Positions 36,449 through 48,891 of a stretch of DNA of 64,000 nucleotides are shown piece by piece. The stretch lies in NCBI GenBank assembly GCA_029961685.1, contig JARWKL010000012.1, positions 24,599,227 to 24,663,226 on the forward strand, given 5' to 3'. The DNA is from Aristolochia californica. Lineage: Eukaryota; Streptophyta; Magnoliopsida; Piperales; Aristolochiaceae. The notes beneath the pieces were generated by a model, which saw only the letters and a program-made list of their open reading frames with translations, was not told the origin of the DNA and did no database searches. Positions within the stretch are counted from its first letter, which is position 1; each line of letters starts with the position of its first letter. The translations under genes and the position numbers were made by a program.

Positions 36449-39400
36449 ACAGATAATCACCTATAGATGATCTATTTTAGTGGCGTATCTTGAATCTCTG
36501 CTGCCCCGACTTGGAAAATGCTAGTGAATGTTACAGATTTTCTACTTTGCAGTGCTCCCTTATTCTGTTGCTAGGCTTGGAAAATACTAGGCTTTATTCT
36601 GTTGCTTGTTTTCCTAGTTAAAATCCATTTCCCGTTCTTTTATTACCTTAAAATGAATCATCTAAGATGAACAGATCAAGTAAATTCAGTCCATTTATTT
36701 TCCTTGTGTTGTACTAATTTGTTGGTCAAATCTCTTATGAAAGCCAATTAGACCTTTTCGGATTATGTTGGAAACGCAATTTGTACTTTGAGACTGGTAT
36801 GTAAATATTATCTTTTTAAAATTTTAAATATTTTTTAATTTATTTCTATTTTGGTTTTTATATTTTTTATGTTTTTGCTCAAACTTTATGAGATGTTAAT
36901 AAAAGTGATGTTTAAATGTCAAATAAACCATTTTGCCTATGATATGGCAACTCATGCAGTGTGTCACAGGAGACCCTTCTTCCCCGTTAGAAGGGAGGGA
37001 TTGCTTTTCTTATGTTATTTTTGTTTTCTCATTATGGCACGAGGAGAGAGGTAGGAGGGGATGGAGCTTCCTTCCCTTTTTAGACCAATGGGGACCCAAT
37101 TATTCCCGTTTTTTTCATTATTTCATAGAGGGAGGTGGATGATAGAAGGCAGGAGGAAGTAGTAAGGGGGTGGCATGTTAAGGAATAGTCCCACATAGAT
37201 AAGTGAATACAAAGATCTTGAATTTTTTAGTAGGGGAAAGAGGCTTCTTAAGTTGGCTAGTCATCATGGGATAGACCTTAAACCTCCTTATGCAGATCAA
37301 TCCTGTTAAAGGTGAAGATTTTCTTTATGTACCTTGTTGACGATTTACTAAATTTGAATTTGCACAAGGGGTCTTTGTGTCCATGACTATTTTTTGCCTG
37401 ATCATCTTTTATCTTTGATACAATCCTCCTAGTGAGATCTCTCAATCAATTGTGTGTTTTAGGTAAAGTGATGGTTGCGCTGTTACCATCACTCCGATGG
37501 TGTCACCACCTAAAGAGGACCCATTTGTGATCTTCTACTGTTGCTCTCTCTTAATTGATTTGTTAATCTACTCTTTTCGTTTGGCTACTTTTTTGTGCAA
37601 TATTATCTCTGAAAAATCTAAATGCGTCTTTCCTCAAAAGTATCTCACAGCTTTACTCAAAGAAATTCTAAGCAACAAGTAACACTAAAGAAGTTGAAAC
37701 AAAATTAAAGATGGAGGACCATAGTAAAACCAATTCATCCTGTAAGGTTTGCTCAACATCGGTTCAGGAGATCAAGACAGGTTGGCTGATGAAAGGGGGA
37801 TTTAGAGAAATGGAATCGTGAATTCGTTATGGTTTGACTTTCATTTTACTGCATGGCTAGGTATGGAAGAGACTTCGATTCTGACCTGAGTTCTAGGATG
37901 CATGGGCACATGCATTTCATGAAAGTAAAAGGCAAGTGAAACAAGCTGCAACTAAAAGCCATCGGGTAGTAACCTGTATAAGGATAGGCCAACTTTAATG
38001 TCAGCAAAACGGGGATGGAGACCTTTTCAGAGTAGGTGGGGGGGACTTCCTCCACAGAGACATTGCCTGGAAGATCCACAGTGTTAACTATGGAATTCTT
38101 GCCTTGATGGTATCCTTGTGTGACAAGAGGACAGAGGATATGGGGTAGCTTGGCTGCTTTCACATCTGTTTTCCGAAACCTTCAAAGGGGTTATAAGGGA
38201 TATGGTATAGTTGTCAGTTATATCAACTTACTCCTTTTAAGCTTCCTTACTTTCTTTCCTGTCTTTCCTCCTTTGTTATTTGTTATTGTAATCAACACTT
38301 CTTCTTACCTGTGGGTTTTATTTTTTGTAGAAAAGATTAGGACTATCTGTCGTCTTAACCATTCGAAAATGATTCAATACCTCAACTCAGGAGAGGGCCT
38401 CAAGAGTTATTTTGATTCTTCCATGTTTCCAAGGAAATAAACAAAGACTGTGGATGGTATCATTGATTGCTAGGCAAGTATAGAAGGGATGCTTGCAATC
38501 AACTGACTTTAGTGAACTCAACATCTTTTGCTTTTATCTTCTATCATAAGCATGCCTCCCATCTTTGTGTAAGATTGATAAATAGATAGTTTTGTGGCTA
38601 CCAAAGTGTGTTCAAGCCACTATTAGATTTCACTTTTTTTTGGCAGTTCTTGCATACTTGTAGATTATCCTTTCCAACTCTGGTTTATTACTAACAAGGG
38701 CTGTTGAATTACATCAGTCAATGTGAGTGAAATAGCCGCAGTTGTTATAATAAGTGCAGGTCCAATATTAGTGAGAGTGAAGTAGCTGTAATTGTTGAAA
38801 GTTACATTCTCTTTCCATTATTGAGGAGAAAGGAACTTTTCTCTCTCATTCTCTCATGAGCTGTGTAAAGAGTTCATCAACTTGGAAATGTCCCAGTTAT
38901 GCAATTCCAGACATATTAACCCTTTCATAATGCAAATCGATATCTTACATGACATAAGCGTAAGAACTTGGGGAAAAGAAAAGGAAATTGAATATTTTTG
39001 ACATCTTTTAAGCCATAATTCCTCCAATACAAATGGAAAGCTAACTTCTTTTTGACTTGTTTAAGCCATAATTTTTCACCTATGACATCTTTTAAGGGAA
39101 CACCTGGGACCCTTGCAGAAGATGCCGTGTCTCATTGGAGACCTTGAAAATCTCTCTCTCCCCATCTCCTCCATGCCTGATTAAGATGCTTCATGATACT
39201 TTGCTTCAGTGAGCAAAACCTTATTTTATACCATTCCAATGCTTTCTCCACTTTCTTGTTTCAGTGGTGGAGCAAAAACCGAATGGTGGGTATTTGCTAT
39301 TTTTTTTTTATCTACATTACATGTCCCTTACTTGTAGTAGTTTCTGCATTCCAAAGCAAGTAACTGGCAACCTTACTCCATCTTGGCTCATTCCATAGAA

Positions 39401-40889
39401 TTCTCTGGAGACCTAGAAATGGGTTTAATAGGAAACAGCAACACTGGTTTTAATGATAATGGCAAAATCAATTTCTGACAGCTCTCTCCAAATCGGTAAG
39501 CTTCCGAGGAAAAATGTTACTGGTTTCCTATTCTTAACACTTAAGGGAAAGCTTCTACATTAGCAGTGTTGTTGTCATTAACCTTGTTATTGCTAATAAG
39601 AGCTGAATTGTCAATTAGCCGGCCTTCTATCAAGATCTCCCTATTTTTCATACAGTATTTTTAACTGGATAAAAGTAAATTCTATTTTTTGCTTGATCAA
39701 ATTAGAGCTTAACGTAAACGAAGGGGTAAAAGGATAGACCAGACAACTGCCTACAATTGCTAACCCATCGGATAAAGACACAAAAGGAAACCCTTCGTCA
39801 GAAGTCAGAACAAATAACGCAGCTATCATGTTTAGTTTGATTGAATGGGAAATGGAGAAAGGAAAGAAACCTGTGTAGGATGTAGAAGGTGACAGAAAGA
39901 AAGAAATAGAAAATTTACATAAATGGAAAAGTGAGGGAAAGGAAACTTGCAGTTGAAGAGCAAGTACCCAAAACTCACGAAGAACTAAATTTGGGTTGCT
40001 TTTCAGAGGCTTACGGCCCCAAGAATTGAATACCATAACACGTACTCTCTTTTAAAACCCACGTAGCTGGTGCTGAATCCGGAACCTGTTTCTTTTTCTT
40101 TTCCATTTCCATGCAGTTGAACGAATGAAAAGAAAATATGGCGTCACCACCTTACCGTAGCTTACTTTAAACCCAATTCAACCCAGATAGACATCACTAC
40201 CTCAATTTCTCAAGCTGTATTACTATCGCGAATATCACAAGAAATCCCAACAGTCTTTCTTGTTAAAGAGACTGGATTTTCTGAAATTAAATTCGTGGAA
40301 AAGTTGTCTTATTCATAGCACAGTGTAAATTCGCGCTTTAAATTATTTCCGTTGAATTTGATTTCAGTAAATATCAACTCATGAAGAGCAGATTTTCTCC
40401 TGTAAATTCTACAATCAGAGGCCAATAAATAAATTACACCCAGTGAAGGATGACGGAATTGTGGGACCCATTTTGCTTTGATTTCAAAAAAAGGGAGCAG
40501 AATGAAATCACCCTTGAGGATTTCTTGATAAAATGTGCATCATGTGTTGCCATAGAAGACCAACCAGAAGAAACTCATAAAATGGGTAAGATGCTTTTAA
40601 GGGTGCAACTTTTTTCTGCAAGTCGTAGGCTTGTTACAGGATACTGTCTTCATTAAATTTACAACCAGGGTATTCAGTCGGACACCAACAATGCAGCTCT
40701 GTTGTTTCGATTTCATGGATTTGGTTTATGTTTATTGACTGTGCTCCTGGTTTGTTGTTTTCTAGTGATTTCATGGGGCAGATGTGTGCAGGTTTTGATA
40801 GATGAGAACAAGAGGAAGTGGAGGGCGCTGTAACTGGTTTTTGAGAGAGAGAGAGAAGGGAAGGGAGGGAGAAGGAGAGAAAGAGAGGC
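36449..40889. other. intergenic, about 4.4 kb, no gene recognised
   Basis: Open frames here (for example 37846-38163 minus, 38120-38440 plus, 39641-40036 minus) have biased, low-information composition and no family features. Immediately before the MYB gene a purine-rich GA stretch (about 40843-40885) lies in the probable 5' leader. Confidence 0.5.
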
Positions 40890-42207
40890 ATGGGCCACCA
40901 TTCTTGCTGCAACAAACAGAAGGTCAGGCGAGGGCTCTGGTCACCTGAGGAGGACGAGAAACTCATCAACTACATTTCCACCTACGGTCATGGCTGCTGG
41001 AGCTCAGTTCCAAGACTTGCAGGTGCACTTTTAGAAGATGCAGGGAGAAAAATAAAGTTTAGTTTCTGGTCACTTTATTTCTTCTGTGAACTTTCAAAGT
41101 TGCTTTCGAGGCATCCATTCGTTGTATTTTTGTTAACCAGACTTAAAAAGAAATATTTTCCTGCTAGCCATGTGATGACAAGATTTTTCCGTATAAAAAA
41201 TGTTCCCACTTTCATCTGTTACGATGTTCATTGCAAAGTAAGGTTTCTAGTGCAGGTCTACAAAGATGTGGCAAAAGTTGCAGGCTAAGATGGATCAATT
41301 ACCTGAGACCAGATCTTAAACGTGGGAGCTTCTCTATCCAAGAAGAGGCCCTCATCATTGAACTCCACAGAATGCTTGGAAACAGGTTATAATACGTTTC
41401 TGATTTGGTTTGGATGGATCATTTTCAAAAGAGTGCAATAACAGTAAGATGTCTGATTTTCATGAATGCAGATGGGCGCAGATTGTCAAGCACCTTCCTG
41501 GAAGAACAGATAATGAAGTGAAGAACTACTGGAACTCAAGCATAAAGAAGAAGCTCATCTCTCAGGGAACTTTTGCAGAGACAACAATTCTCGACAGCTC
41601 CAAACAAGGCCCAGCATTGACAAATGTGGACTTCAATCAAATCATCACTTCCTCTCTAGATGTTTACCTTCCAGGTGCAACTGCTCCACAAGATTTTGCA
41701 TATGAAGATCTCAAAACAGATGTTATTGGCTACAGTCTGGATTCCTATGCAGCGGCAGCACCAGCTCCCCCATTTGAGAAAACTCTCTACGAGCACTCGA
41801 CATGGGCATTTCGTCAACAACATCACAGTGATAACCAACTGGAGAGTTCCAGTTTTGATGTAAGCGACATTGCAGCCACCCCGTCCCATCATTTGCAAGC
41901 TCATCATTTTCCTGAAGGAAATTTCAGGATGCTCTCCGATTCTCTGGTAGGATCCACCATGCCAAGAGTACCCCATGAGACAGTAGACATGGATGAGACT
42001 TCAGTCCCATCTTCTTCTTCGTCACAAGAAGTTGCTTCAAGTTTACAACTCCCATTCTTTTTAGATGGGTCTTACCAGTTTGATCCTCCCGTACCCATGA
42101 GCCACATGGAAGCCATAGACGTCGTCTTGGGGTCATCTTGGTCCTCGACTCTTTCAAGTGAAACTGGTTCCATGAACCCTGGCCTGGTCCCGTACTGGGA
42201 AACTTAA
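40890..42207 (+). CDS. R2R3-MYB transcription factor, MYB26-like
   Basis: R2R3-MYBs bind DNA through two helix-turn-helix repeats. Three exons (40890-41022, 41256-41385, 41472-42207) with the standard intron positions join in frame to 332 residues. R2 covers about 14-65 with Trp at 17, 37 and 57; R3 covers about 67-116 with Trp at 89 and 108 and Phe70 in place of the first Trp, as usual in plants. The start [20 protein letters not shown] and [19 protein letters not shown] place it near MYB26/MYB67. Arabidopsis MYB26 switches on secondary wall thickening in the anther endothecium, needed for pollen release; transfer of that role here is inference. The C-terminal part is Ser-rich and acidic, as in activators. 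Confidence 0.93.
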
Positions 42208-43362
42208 GCTTGAGTTAGACGCGATGTTAAACTGGCATTCACAGAGAGAGTCCGCGCATTAAACAGCTGACGGATTTCACGTGGGAGTTTCTCCAGTTAA
42301 TAGGTTTTTTGATGCATTATTTCTGAGCTATATGAGGAAACATATTTATGTAGATGGTATACATCTGAAGGATTGAATGAAACAATAATCAACCAGTTTT
42401 TAATATACTTCTCCTTGGTATTTGTGTGAATGCTCGGATGGTGATGTTTGTAGCCATGAGTTCTGGATATTCTTTTCTTTTACTTCTTCTTTTGGTGTTT
42501 TCCTTTTCGTTTCCATGGAAAGAATCGACCGTATATAGTTCAATTTACAGGAAATTTAACTCCATTTTGTTTCTTTCTGAATCTTATATTATACGTAGCC
42601 GAGTTTCACTTTGGAACTCTTTTCAGTAGTAGTTCTTCACTTCAGTTCTAGCGTAATTCCTTTTCAATTTTTTTCTTACTCGTTCGTATGTTTTCTGAAC
42701 AGACCGATCACATCTTCATCCTCTTGCTCCGGTATCATTTGTCTGTGCTCATAGAGCTTCCTTCACTTAGGATTTTTTGCTATTCAGCATGAAATGGTAA
42801 TCAAGGATGTCCATTTATGTAGGTTTTATATGAAGAGTCTCGATCGCATCTGAACGTCCGAGCTGCCTTCCTTTACGTTCGGACCCCTCTTCTAATTGTA
42901 ATTATATTAGTTTAATCTACTGGAAAAAAAAATGAACAGCACCTATGTACTCGTGTAAACACGAAATTACCTACAGGAAGGTTATTCTGTATACTATTCC
43001 CATAATCATTCTGGTATTTCCATATCTGTTTCGTTTGATTATTTTTCTAAGGTATTCCGATTCCGTTTATTTACCTGATTACTGGCAAGATTAACAGGTA
43101 AACAGTTAACTAAATGAAAAATAATGAAAATAACTATAACAAAATGAAAAACATTACAACATGTTAACAATGTCTAAAAGTCATAACATGCACAATAATA
43201 AGGTCCTTCATATATAAAGTACAAAATACCCTTACATAATGAGTAGTTAGGTAAACGTCTTTAAAATAGGTATTATACGATTAAGTTCCGTTTAATAAAT
43301 GGATAAACAGATAAATAAGTATATTACCCAATTACATATGTTGGTAAGATTTTTTGTTCTAT
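42208..43362. other. intergenic, MYB 3' region
   Basis: No gene is seen. The DNA becomes AT-rich towards the TRIM element. Confidence 0.5.
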
Positions 43363-43725
43363 ATGCATGTCAGAGTGGTTCCGTCCACTCTTGTAGGCGG
43401 TAGCTCTCCGCACCTAACAAACCGGTTTGTTGGGTTGTATTGGCTAGCTGCTGTCATGGTATCCGATAGAGAATGGGCGGGGTGGGTGTCAGAGTGGTTC
43501 TGTCCACTCTTGTAGGCGGTAACTTTCCGCACCTAATAGATCGGTCTGTTGGGTATATTGGCTAGCTGCTGGACATGCCACGTCTCACGTTCGAATCCCG
43601 TGAGAGGTGGTTAAGAATGGGTAGAGAGTGGGTGTCAAAGTAGTTCTGTCCACTCTTGTAGGCGATAACTTTCTGCACCTAACAGATCTGTCTTTTGGGT
43701 GTATTGGTTAGTCGCTGTCAATGCA
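43363..43725. repeat. ATGCA target site duplication of the TRIM
   Basis: ATGCA precedes the first LTR and follows the third. Five bases is the usual duplication made by LTR-element integrases, so the outer edges of the element are well set. Confidence 0.78.
43368..43720 (+). mobile_element. TRIM retroelement with three LTRs and 5-bp target duplication
   Basis: Three tandem LTRs of about 89 bases lie at 43368-43456, 43487-43571 and 43633-43720; LTRs 1 and 2 start TGTCAGAGTGGTTC, LTR 3 starts TGTCAAAGTAGTTC, and LTRs 1 and 3 end GCTGTCA. After LTR 1 comes TGGTATCCGATA (43457-43468), a primer-binding site for initiator tRNA-Met with one change, and GGGCGGGGTGGG (43475-43486), a polypurine tract directly before LTR 2. 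LTR 2 lost its last bases and the following primer site. The whole unit is flanked by ATGCA at 43363-43367 and 43721-43725. It has no coding capacity, so it was moved by enzymes of other elements. The extra LTR suggests unequal recombination. Confidence 0.85.
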
Positions 43726-44209
43726 TTCTATTTAATAACCAATAAAAGAAAATCAAATAATGGGATAAAATTGACACTCCAAAATCTGAGGTAATCACCT
43801 TGTAATCGATAAATTTCACTAGTTTAATGCACTTTAAAATAAAATTTTACAATGACCTTAATCGATACCAACAAATCTTTCATAAAAAGAGACCTTATTC
43901 TTCTTATCAAAGTGATGAATGGAACTTAATTCTTTTCAAATGTAAGATATTGGACTCTTGAACAAGTTTTGATGAGCCTACTGCATGCTTCCCCCTAATT
44001 CTTGAGAGTTTAAGATTAGAGCTCTTGTATACCAAAGTTTCTACTTAAGTGGAAGCACTAAATCATAAAGATTTGATACCATTTTATTAAATAACACTAT
44101 ATTCTCTGTCTATAGTATTTCCACCGAAAGAACCTTCATTTATCTCACCTTTAAGCTATTACAGACGCAACGTGTACCCAGTCAACATCGTTAGTCGCTG
44201 TGTTTACTG

Positions 44210-44279
44210 CAGGAACTGATGCTGTCTCACCCTGCTGTAGTAAACAGGAACTGATGCTGTCTCACCCTGCTGTAATTTA
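44210..44279. repeat. 35-bp tandem duplication
   Basis: CAGGAACTGATGCTGTCTCA and the next bases to CCCTGCTGTA occur twice in a row with a period of 35 bases (44210-44244 and 44245-44279). It lies downstream of the 44527 stop of the minus-strand gene, in or near its 3' UTR. Confidence 0.85.
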
Positions 44280-44526
44280 AAAATCTTTGTTATCTTCCTT
44301 TGCTTCTACCCCACTTGAAGAAGCTCCGTGCTGTGCATCACTGAAAATCTCTTCTAATAAGCTCAAGTAGAAAGGCCATATTTGATGAGAAGAAAGAGGG
44401 GAGAAAAGAAAACCCAAATGCAAAATTTTACATACGGGAACTTCAGTAACGTACTGGACTATACGATGGAGTTTGTACTTCTAAATTTTTTTGAAAGACT
44501 GGCAGACACTGTAAAGTCTTTATTGC

Positions 44527-47500
44527 TCAACTTTCCTCTGCACTATTCCCCTTCTGATTCTGTGCCGCACTTGTAGAGCCAAAGCCACCTTGAGGCGTTG
44601 AAGCAACTAAATTTAACTGGTTTAGCAGTCTTGAAGCCTCCATGGAACTTACCAATGACTTACTCTCAAGACGCTCTTTTAGAACTTCGATCAAAACAAT
44701 TCCTGCAGTCATGTTTTCAAAGCCATTAGGTGAATAACCATACATTAACATAACCTGCAAAAGAGAACCTTAAGAGGTAAAGGCATGAACCAAATATTAG
44801 CTATCCCTTGGTATTCATGACTAGGATCACTCGTGAATATCCCTAAATAATCAAGGTCGTCCACAGCATTTTGAAATCAACACACATTGGATTGGGATTA
44901 AGTGCTGATAAATATAAGATAGATAATCACAATTGGCTCTATAGCCCAATCAAGTAACGTGCACGGATTTTCAATAAGGAAAAGTCCATGGGTGACATTA
45001 TTTAAGTTTTTCATTCAGGTGAGAGATGTGGAGTCAACGACACTGAGAGCATTTAGAAATCAATACACATTGCATTCCATTATGTGCACTATCTTCTCTT
45101 TGACCACATTGAGAAATATAATATAGATAACCGTAACTGGCTCTGTAGGTAAATCAGTAACATGCACGGATTTTCAATAAGAAAAAGTCCATGGTTGACA
45201 TTATTTAAGCTTCACTCGGGTAAGAGGTACTGAGTCAACTTACCTATAAACATTAGTTAACCTAAACTTAAAGAATAATTAATTAATCTATTCTATGTCA
45301 TACAAAGGTATAGCCTTTTATGTTATCACAAGAAAATCTATTTGCAATACGTCAGATGAGCTATGTTAGGTTTATTAAACCTAATAATCAATAGGATATC
45401 CTTTGGATGCATCAGCATGAGGTCACAACGAGAAAGACCAGGTCGGATATAATATTAAATTAAGATATTTATGCATACTTATTTCATACAAATAATTTGA
45501 CAGTAAGAGGACATTTTATTCCTTCCATAGTGACTGTGAAAGCTTGACTTTGTATTGTGCAAGGACCACTGTGCACCCCTTCCCTCTCTAGGAGATGTAC
45601 AATCCATAAGATTTCTTGTCCTTATTTCCCTTCCCCCTCCACCTTTGATCATGGTCAATGCACAAACAATACAAAAACAAGTTTGAAAACTCATGCAATA
45701 AGGCCATACAGGTAAGATCTTCTTTCACAAACCAAATGGACTCTTTCATCAGTCAAGTGAAATGAGGCATTCAAGACTACAGACTTTCTTTCCTTTTTCT
45801 CCTGGATAATACACTTCAATTCGGTATGGAATTTCCAAAAGGAGCATTTCTTTAGACAAGAAGAATTCTGGTCTCAGATCTCCAGAGGGACGAGGATTGT
45901 TGCTTCACCACACAATCTTGGGTTTTTACCATATTTAAAGCCATTTTTCTGAAAACATTTAAGGCATATTTCATATTCTGCTCACTTATGGAGGAATTAG
46001 GTTTTTGGAGTCTAAAATTTTAGATCTTAGTTTTTTTGGAGTCTAATCATTTAAATCTTTGTTAGATACATCAAAAAGAAGGTCGCTATCTGCTTGATAA
46101 CAGCTATCTATACAATCCACCTCAATAAGTTTGGCCACATTGGAATTCTTACTATATCTGGTGAGGGATCCGTAGTGTTATTGGTGAGATTAAGAACAAA
46201 AACAATTCAATCAAGTGTCTCCTCATAATTCTAACCAATGGAAGCAAATGGACAGTCTACAACCTACTCTCTTCTATAAGAAACATCCAAACCTTCACAT
46301 ATAAAGTAGTTGAACAATTTATTTCCACAACGTCCAAGCTCATTCAGACTAAATTTACCATCTATTTTGGTAGAAATAAGCAGAGTCCATATAATATTCG
46401 TACAAGCAGCATGATGCCTGCTGACAAGTAACAATAGTAAAAGCACGAGTAGATAACATCATTGCCAATACTTAACAGCAATACAAAACTAACTCTATTA
46501 GCTTTTAGGAGATTGGTGACACTCATAATTCTCATCTAAGCCATTTCCACCTACATGCTAGAAATCTATGTAGGACCCCTTCTTCCAGAAACACAGAAAA
46601 CACAGATATATACACACAAACATTGAAGGAAAGTTTTTCCAACTGACAAATACTTACATTCAACTCTTATCATTATCTTTTTTCGTTTTAGAATGAAGAC
46701 AAGTATTACAATGTTAACCAAATAGTTACCATGTTGTCTACATATATTCTTTGGAGATGTATGATTGACAGCAGTTTATATGGCAAAGAAACTCGGTATT
46801 GAAGTCAAGAATGAAGTTTGCCACTGCAAATACTTCCTAACGCATGGATACTGTCATCTTAAATCATCTCCCATCAACTACCTCCATCGACAAATTCTTA
46901 TAGAAACTGGACAAACAAAACTTTCAAGTACTTACAACATACCAAGAGAACGAAGCATCCTCAAATCAAAATTTTCTATTAGTTTCTCTTCGCCAATCAC
47001 ACTTGCACGCTGAATCACCAGCTTTTTCAAGCTAACCAGCAAGTCCTGCAAAGAACTTTATATGAGATACCGAGCAAATTTCAAATAATAAAACCTAGGA
47101 AGAAGGTCCACTATTGGAGTTATGTTTAAAACGATAAACTTGGATCGACAACCCATGAAAGGATGAACTCTTTTTAGCTGGAACAACTTTTATTAAGTTG
47201 AATCAATAACATGTGAAGAATAAAGACTAACAACAAGAAACCAAAGAACATAGTTCATCCAAACGATCATAGGCCAAACTCTGGCTATCGCAAATTTCAC
47301 GCGATTTCATAAAATTTGATGTGTAAACAATCAAGATGCAAAACAAACAAAACCTTCGCAATTAAAATCAAGAGAGTTTTGGTACATGAAAATAAGAGAG
47401 GGTTTTCAATTGCAAATTGATTGAACCCAATAAAAGGGTTTTGCTTGGTCTCCTAAAGAAGTAAGAACATGAATAGATAATTTAGCAAATCTAAAATCCT

Positions 47501-47788
47501 CAAAATCGTCTGATTAGTCAGGATTCAACAAAGCAACCCACCCATTAATCCTTTTCTGAGGTTCTCGACAGACAATAAAATCCTTTCTGATACACCAATT
47601 GCATATTCTCTGTTTTAAATTTAGCAACTATGTCACTCAATTAGATATTTTCTCCCATAATCAAACAAAAACGTAATATTTAAACCGATATAAGGAAGAT
47701 TTAAACTTACAATTTCTGACTCAGAGAGAGTGGAAAGCCAAGCCGCATCTTCCGGTCGACAATTCCCGATTTCTTCCCTGTGATCCAT
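44527..47788 (-). CDS. small unknown protein, multi-exon, middle of model unresolved
   Basis: Three exons are supported, read downwards: 47788-47711 (starts MDHREEIGNCRPEDAAWLST), 47045-46943 (DLLVSLKKLVIQRASVIGEE and LIENFDLRMLRSL) and the last from about 44755 to the stop at 44527 (VMLMYGYSPNGFENMTAGIV, ending GNSAEES). Exons 1 and 2 join in phase. Exon 2 leaves phase 1, but the strong acceptor TTTTGCAG at 44755 needs phase 0. So either a small exon in the 2.2-kb intron is missing from my model, or a weaker acceptor about 15 bases upstream (TTAAG) is used, adding GSLLQ. The protein would be about 130-150 residues, mainly helical. I do not recognise the family. Confidence 0.6.
44867..45240. 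repeat. tandem duplication of about 185 bp inside an intron
   Basis: Unit 1 (44867-45049) and unit 2 (45050-45240) share CACGGATTTTCAATAA, AAAAGTCCATGG, TGACATTATTTAAG and other blocks in the same order, with point changes and small gaps. It falls in the large intron of the unknown minus-strand gene. It has no coding capacity. Confidence 0.78.
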
Positions 47789-48891
47789 CAAACAAAAAAC
47801 AACGACTATCTGTTCAGAAAACGAAGCCTCAACAGTGACTCCTCTTTTTGCCCGACAGAAAACGAAAAAGAGAAATTTAAGGTAAAGAGTTTTTGTCGTG
47901 TGGTCCTGCAAGATCAACGGCAGATATCACATCTCAGCAGTCTCCGTCCGTTGACGATGACCATAAACGTACCCACATGTCACTCGTAAAGAACCATGCC
48001 AAGTTGATAACTACACTTTCAACGTCAAAGGTAAAAGTATACCCGTGATTTCCGGTTTCTCGCTAGGGAGACTGTATCTTCCCTTCCAAAATTGACCCAT
48101 CCCAACAGGAGAATGAGATGTTTTACAGAAAAAAATGGGAATAATCTGCAACCATTTTCCCCTATGAGATTTTCGTACAAATATGAATGAGAAAAAAGGA
48201 ATTGAAGTTTAACAAATGGTAATAAAATACAAAAAATTTGTTTACTTCAATTCATTCGAAAAGACTGAACTTTTCATTAACTTCTGAAAAGTAACAGGCT
48301 TTCTGATCCCACTTCGCCATCGAATCAGCTCTGGTCTTGTGTTTCCCTTCCTCTTTGATTTCTTCCTATCCTTTCTTCTCCAGCTCTTTCCCCTTCTTTC
48401 ATATGGTAGCGCTCCACCAATGGCTTTGTAGGAAGAAAGGGCGATGGTTGAATGGCCAGTGGGGAAGGCAAAGGTTGATCTATCCTCTGGGGTAGCTCGA
48501 AGAAGAAAGAATGACAGGCGTAAGCCGATGTGGCAGATTATACTCCAGGTAGATCACAGGAAAGGAAAATTATTTACTCCACCTAGTCCACTCGTTTTTA
48601 GAATTACTCCGAAAAAGAATAAAAAAACACGTCTGAAATAAAGGAAAGTTAAAAACTTAAAAAATCGGATAAGAAAATGAGAGTCCGGGAAATAGATTTT
48701 CGTGTCAGTTGGTCGACGCCCCAAGTCGTTGCTTCTCTCTCCCAAGTTGCTCTGTCGCTCGCTTCATGTATTCGTAATCTTCCCAATGATCGATCCCTGC
48801 TCTCACTCCTTTGACTTGCTCGTTTGCTCGCCCAAATCGAACCCATGTTCATGGAGTTCTGGTTTTCTCTCCCTTAGGGTTTCTCCCTCAC
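47789..48891. promoter_or_regulatory. divergent promoter region of the unknown gene and NPR1, with W-box
   Basis: This 1.1-kb gap separates the minus-strand unknown gene from NPR1 on the plus strand. A W-box core TTGACT lies at 48811-48816 (TTGACTTGCTCG), 81 bases before the NPR1 ATG. The Arabidopsis NPR1 leader carries WRKY sites in a comparable position (TTGACTTGACTT, established knowledge). A TTGACG lies near 47951. WRKY control is inferred from position only. Confidence 0.4.

Noticed and set aside
36239..36460. 73-codon minus-strand frame
   Set aside because: It is antisense to the decayed duplicate of the repeat-protein gene and has no features of its own.
43360..43725. CRISPR-like array of regularly spaced repeats
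   Set aside because: The repeats are LTRs with primer site and polypurine tract, and the genome is clearly plant nuclear.
46264..46446. Missing exon of the unknown minus-strand gene
   Set aside because: The frame is open for 60 codons, but splice sites in the phase needed were not found.
48811..48891. Upstream in-frame start for NPR1
   Set aside because: The added 27 residues do not resemble NPR1 starts, and the W-box region fits a leader.
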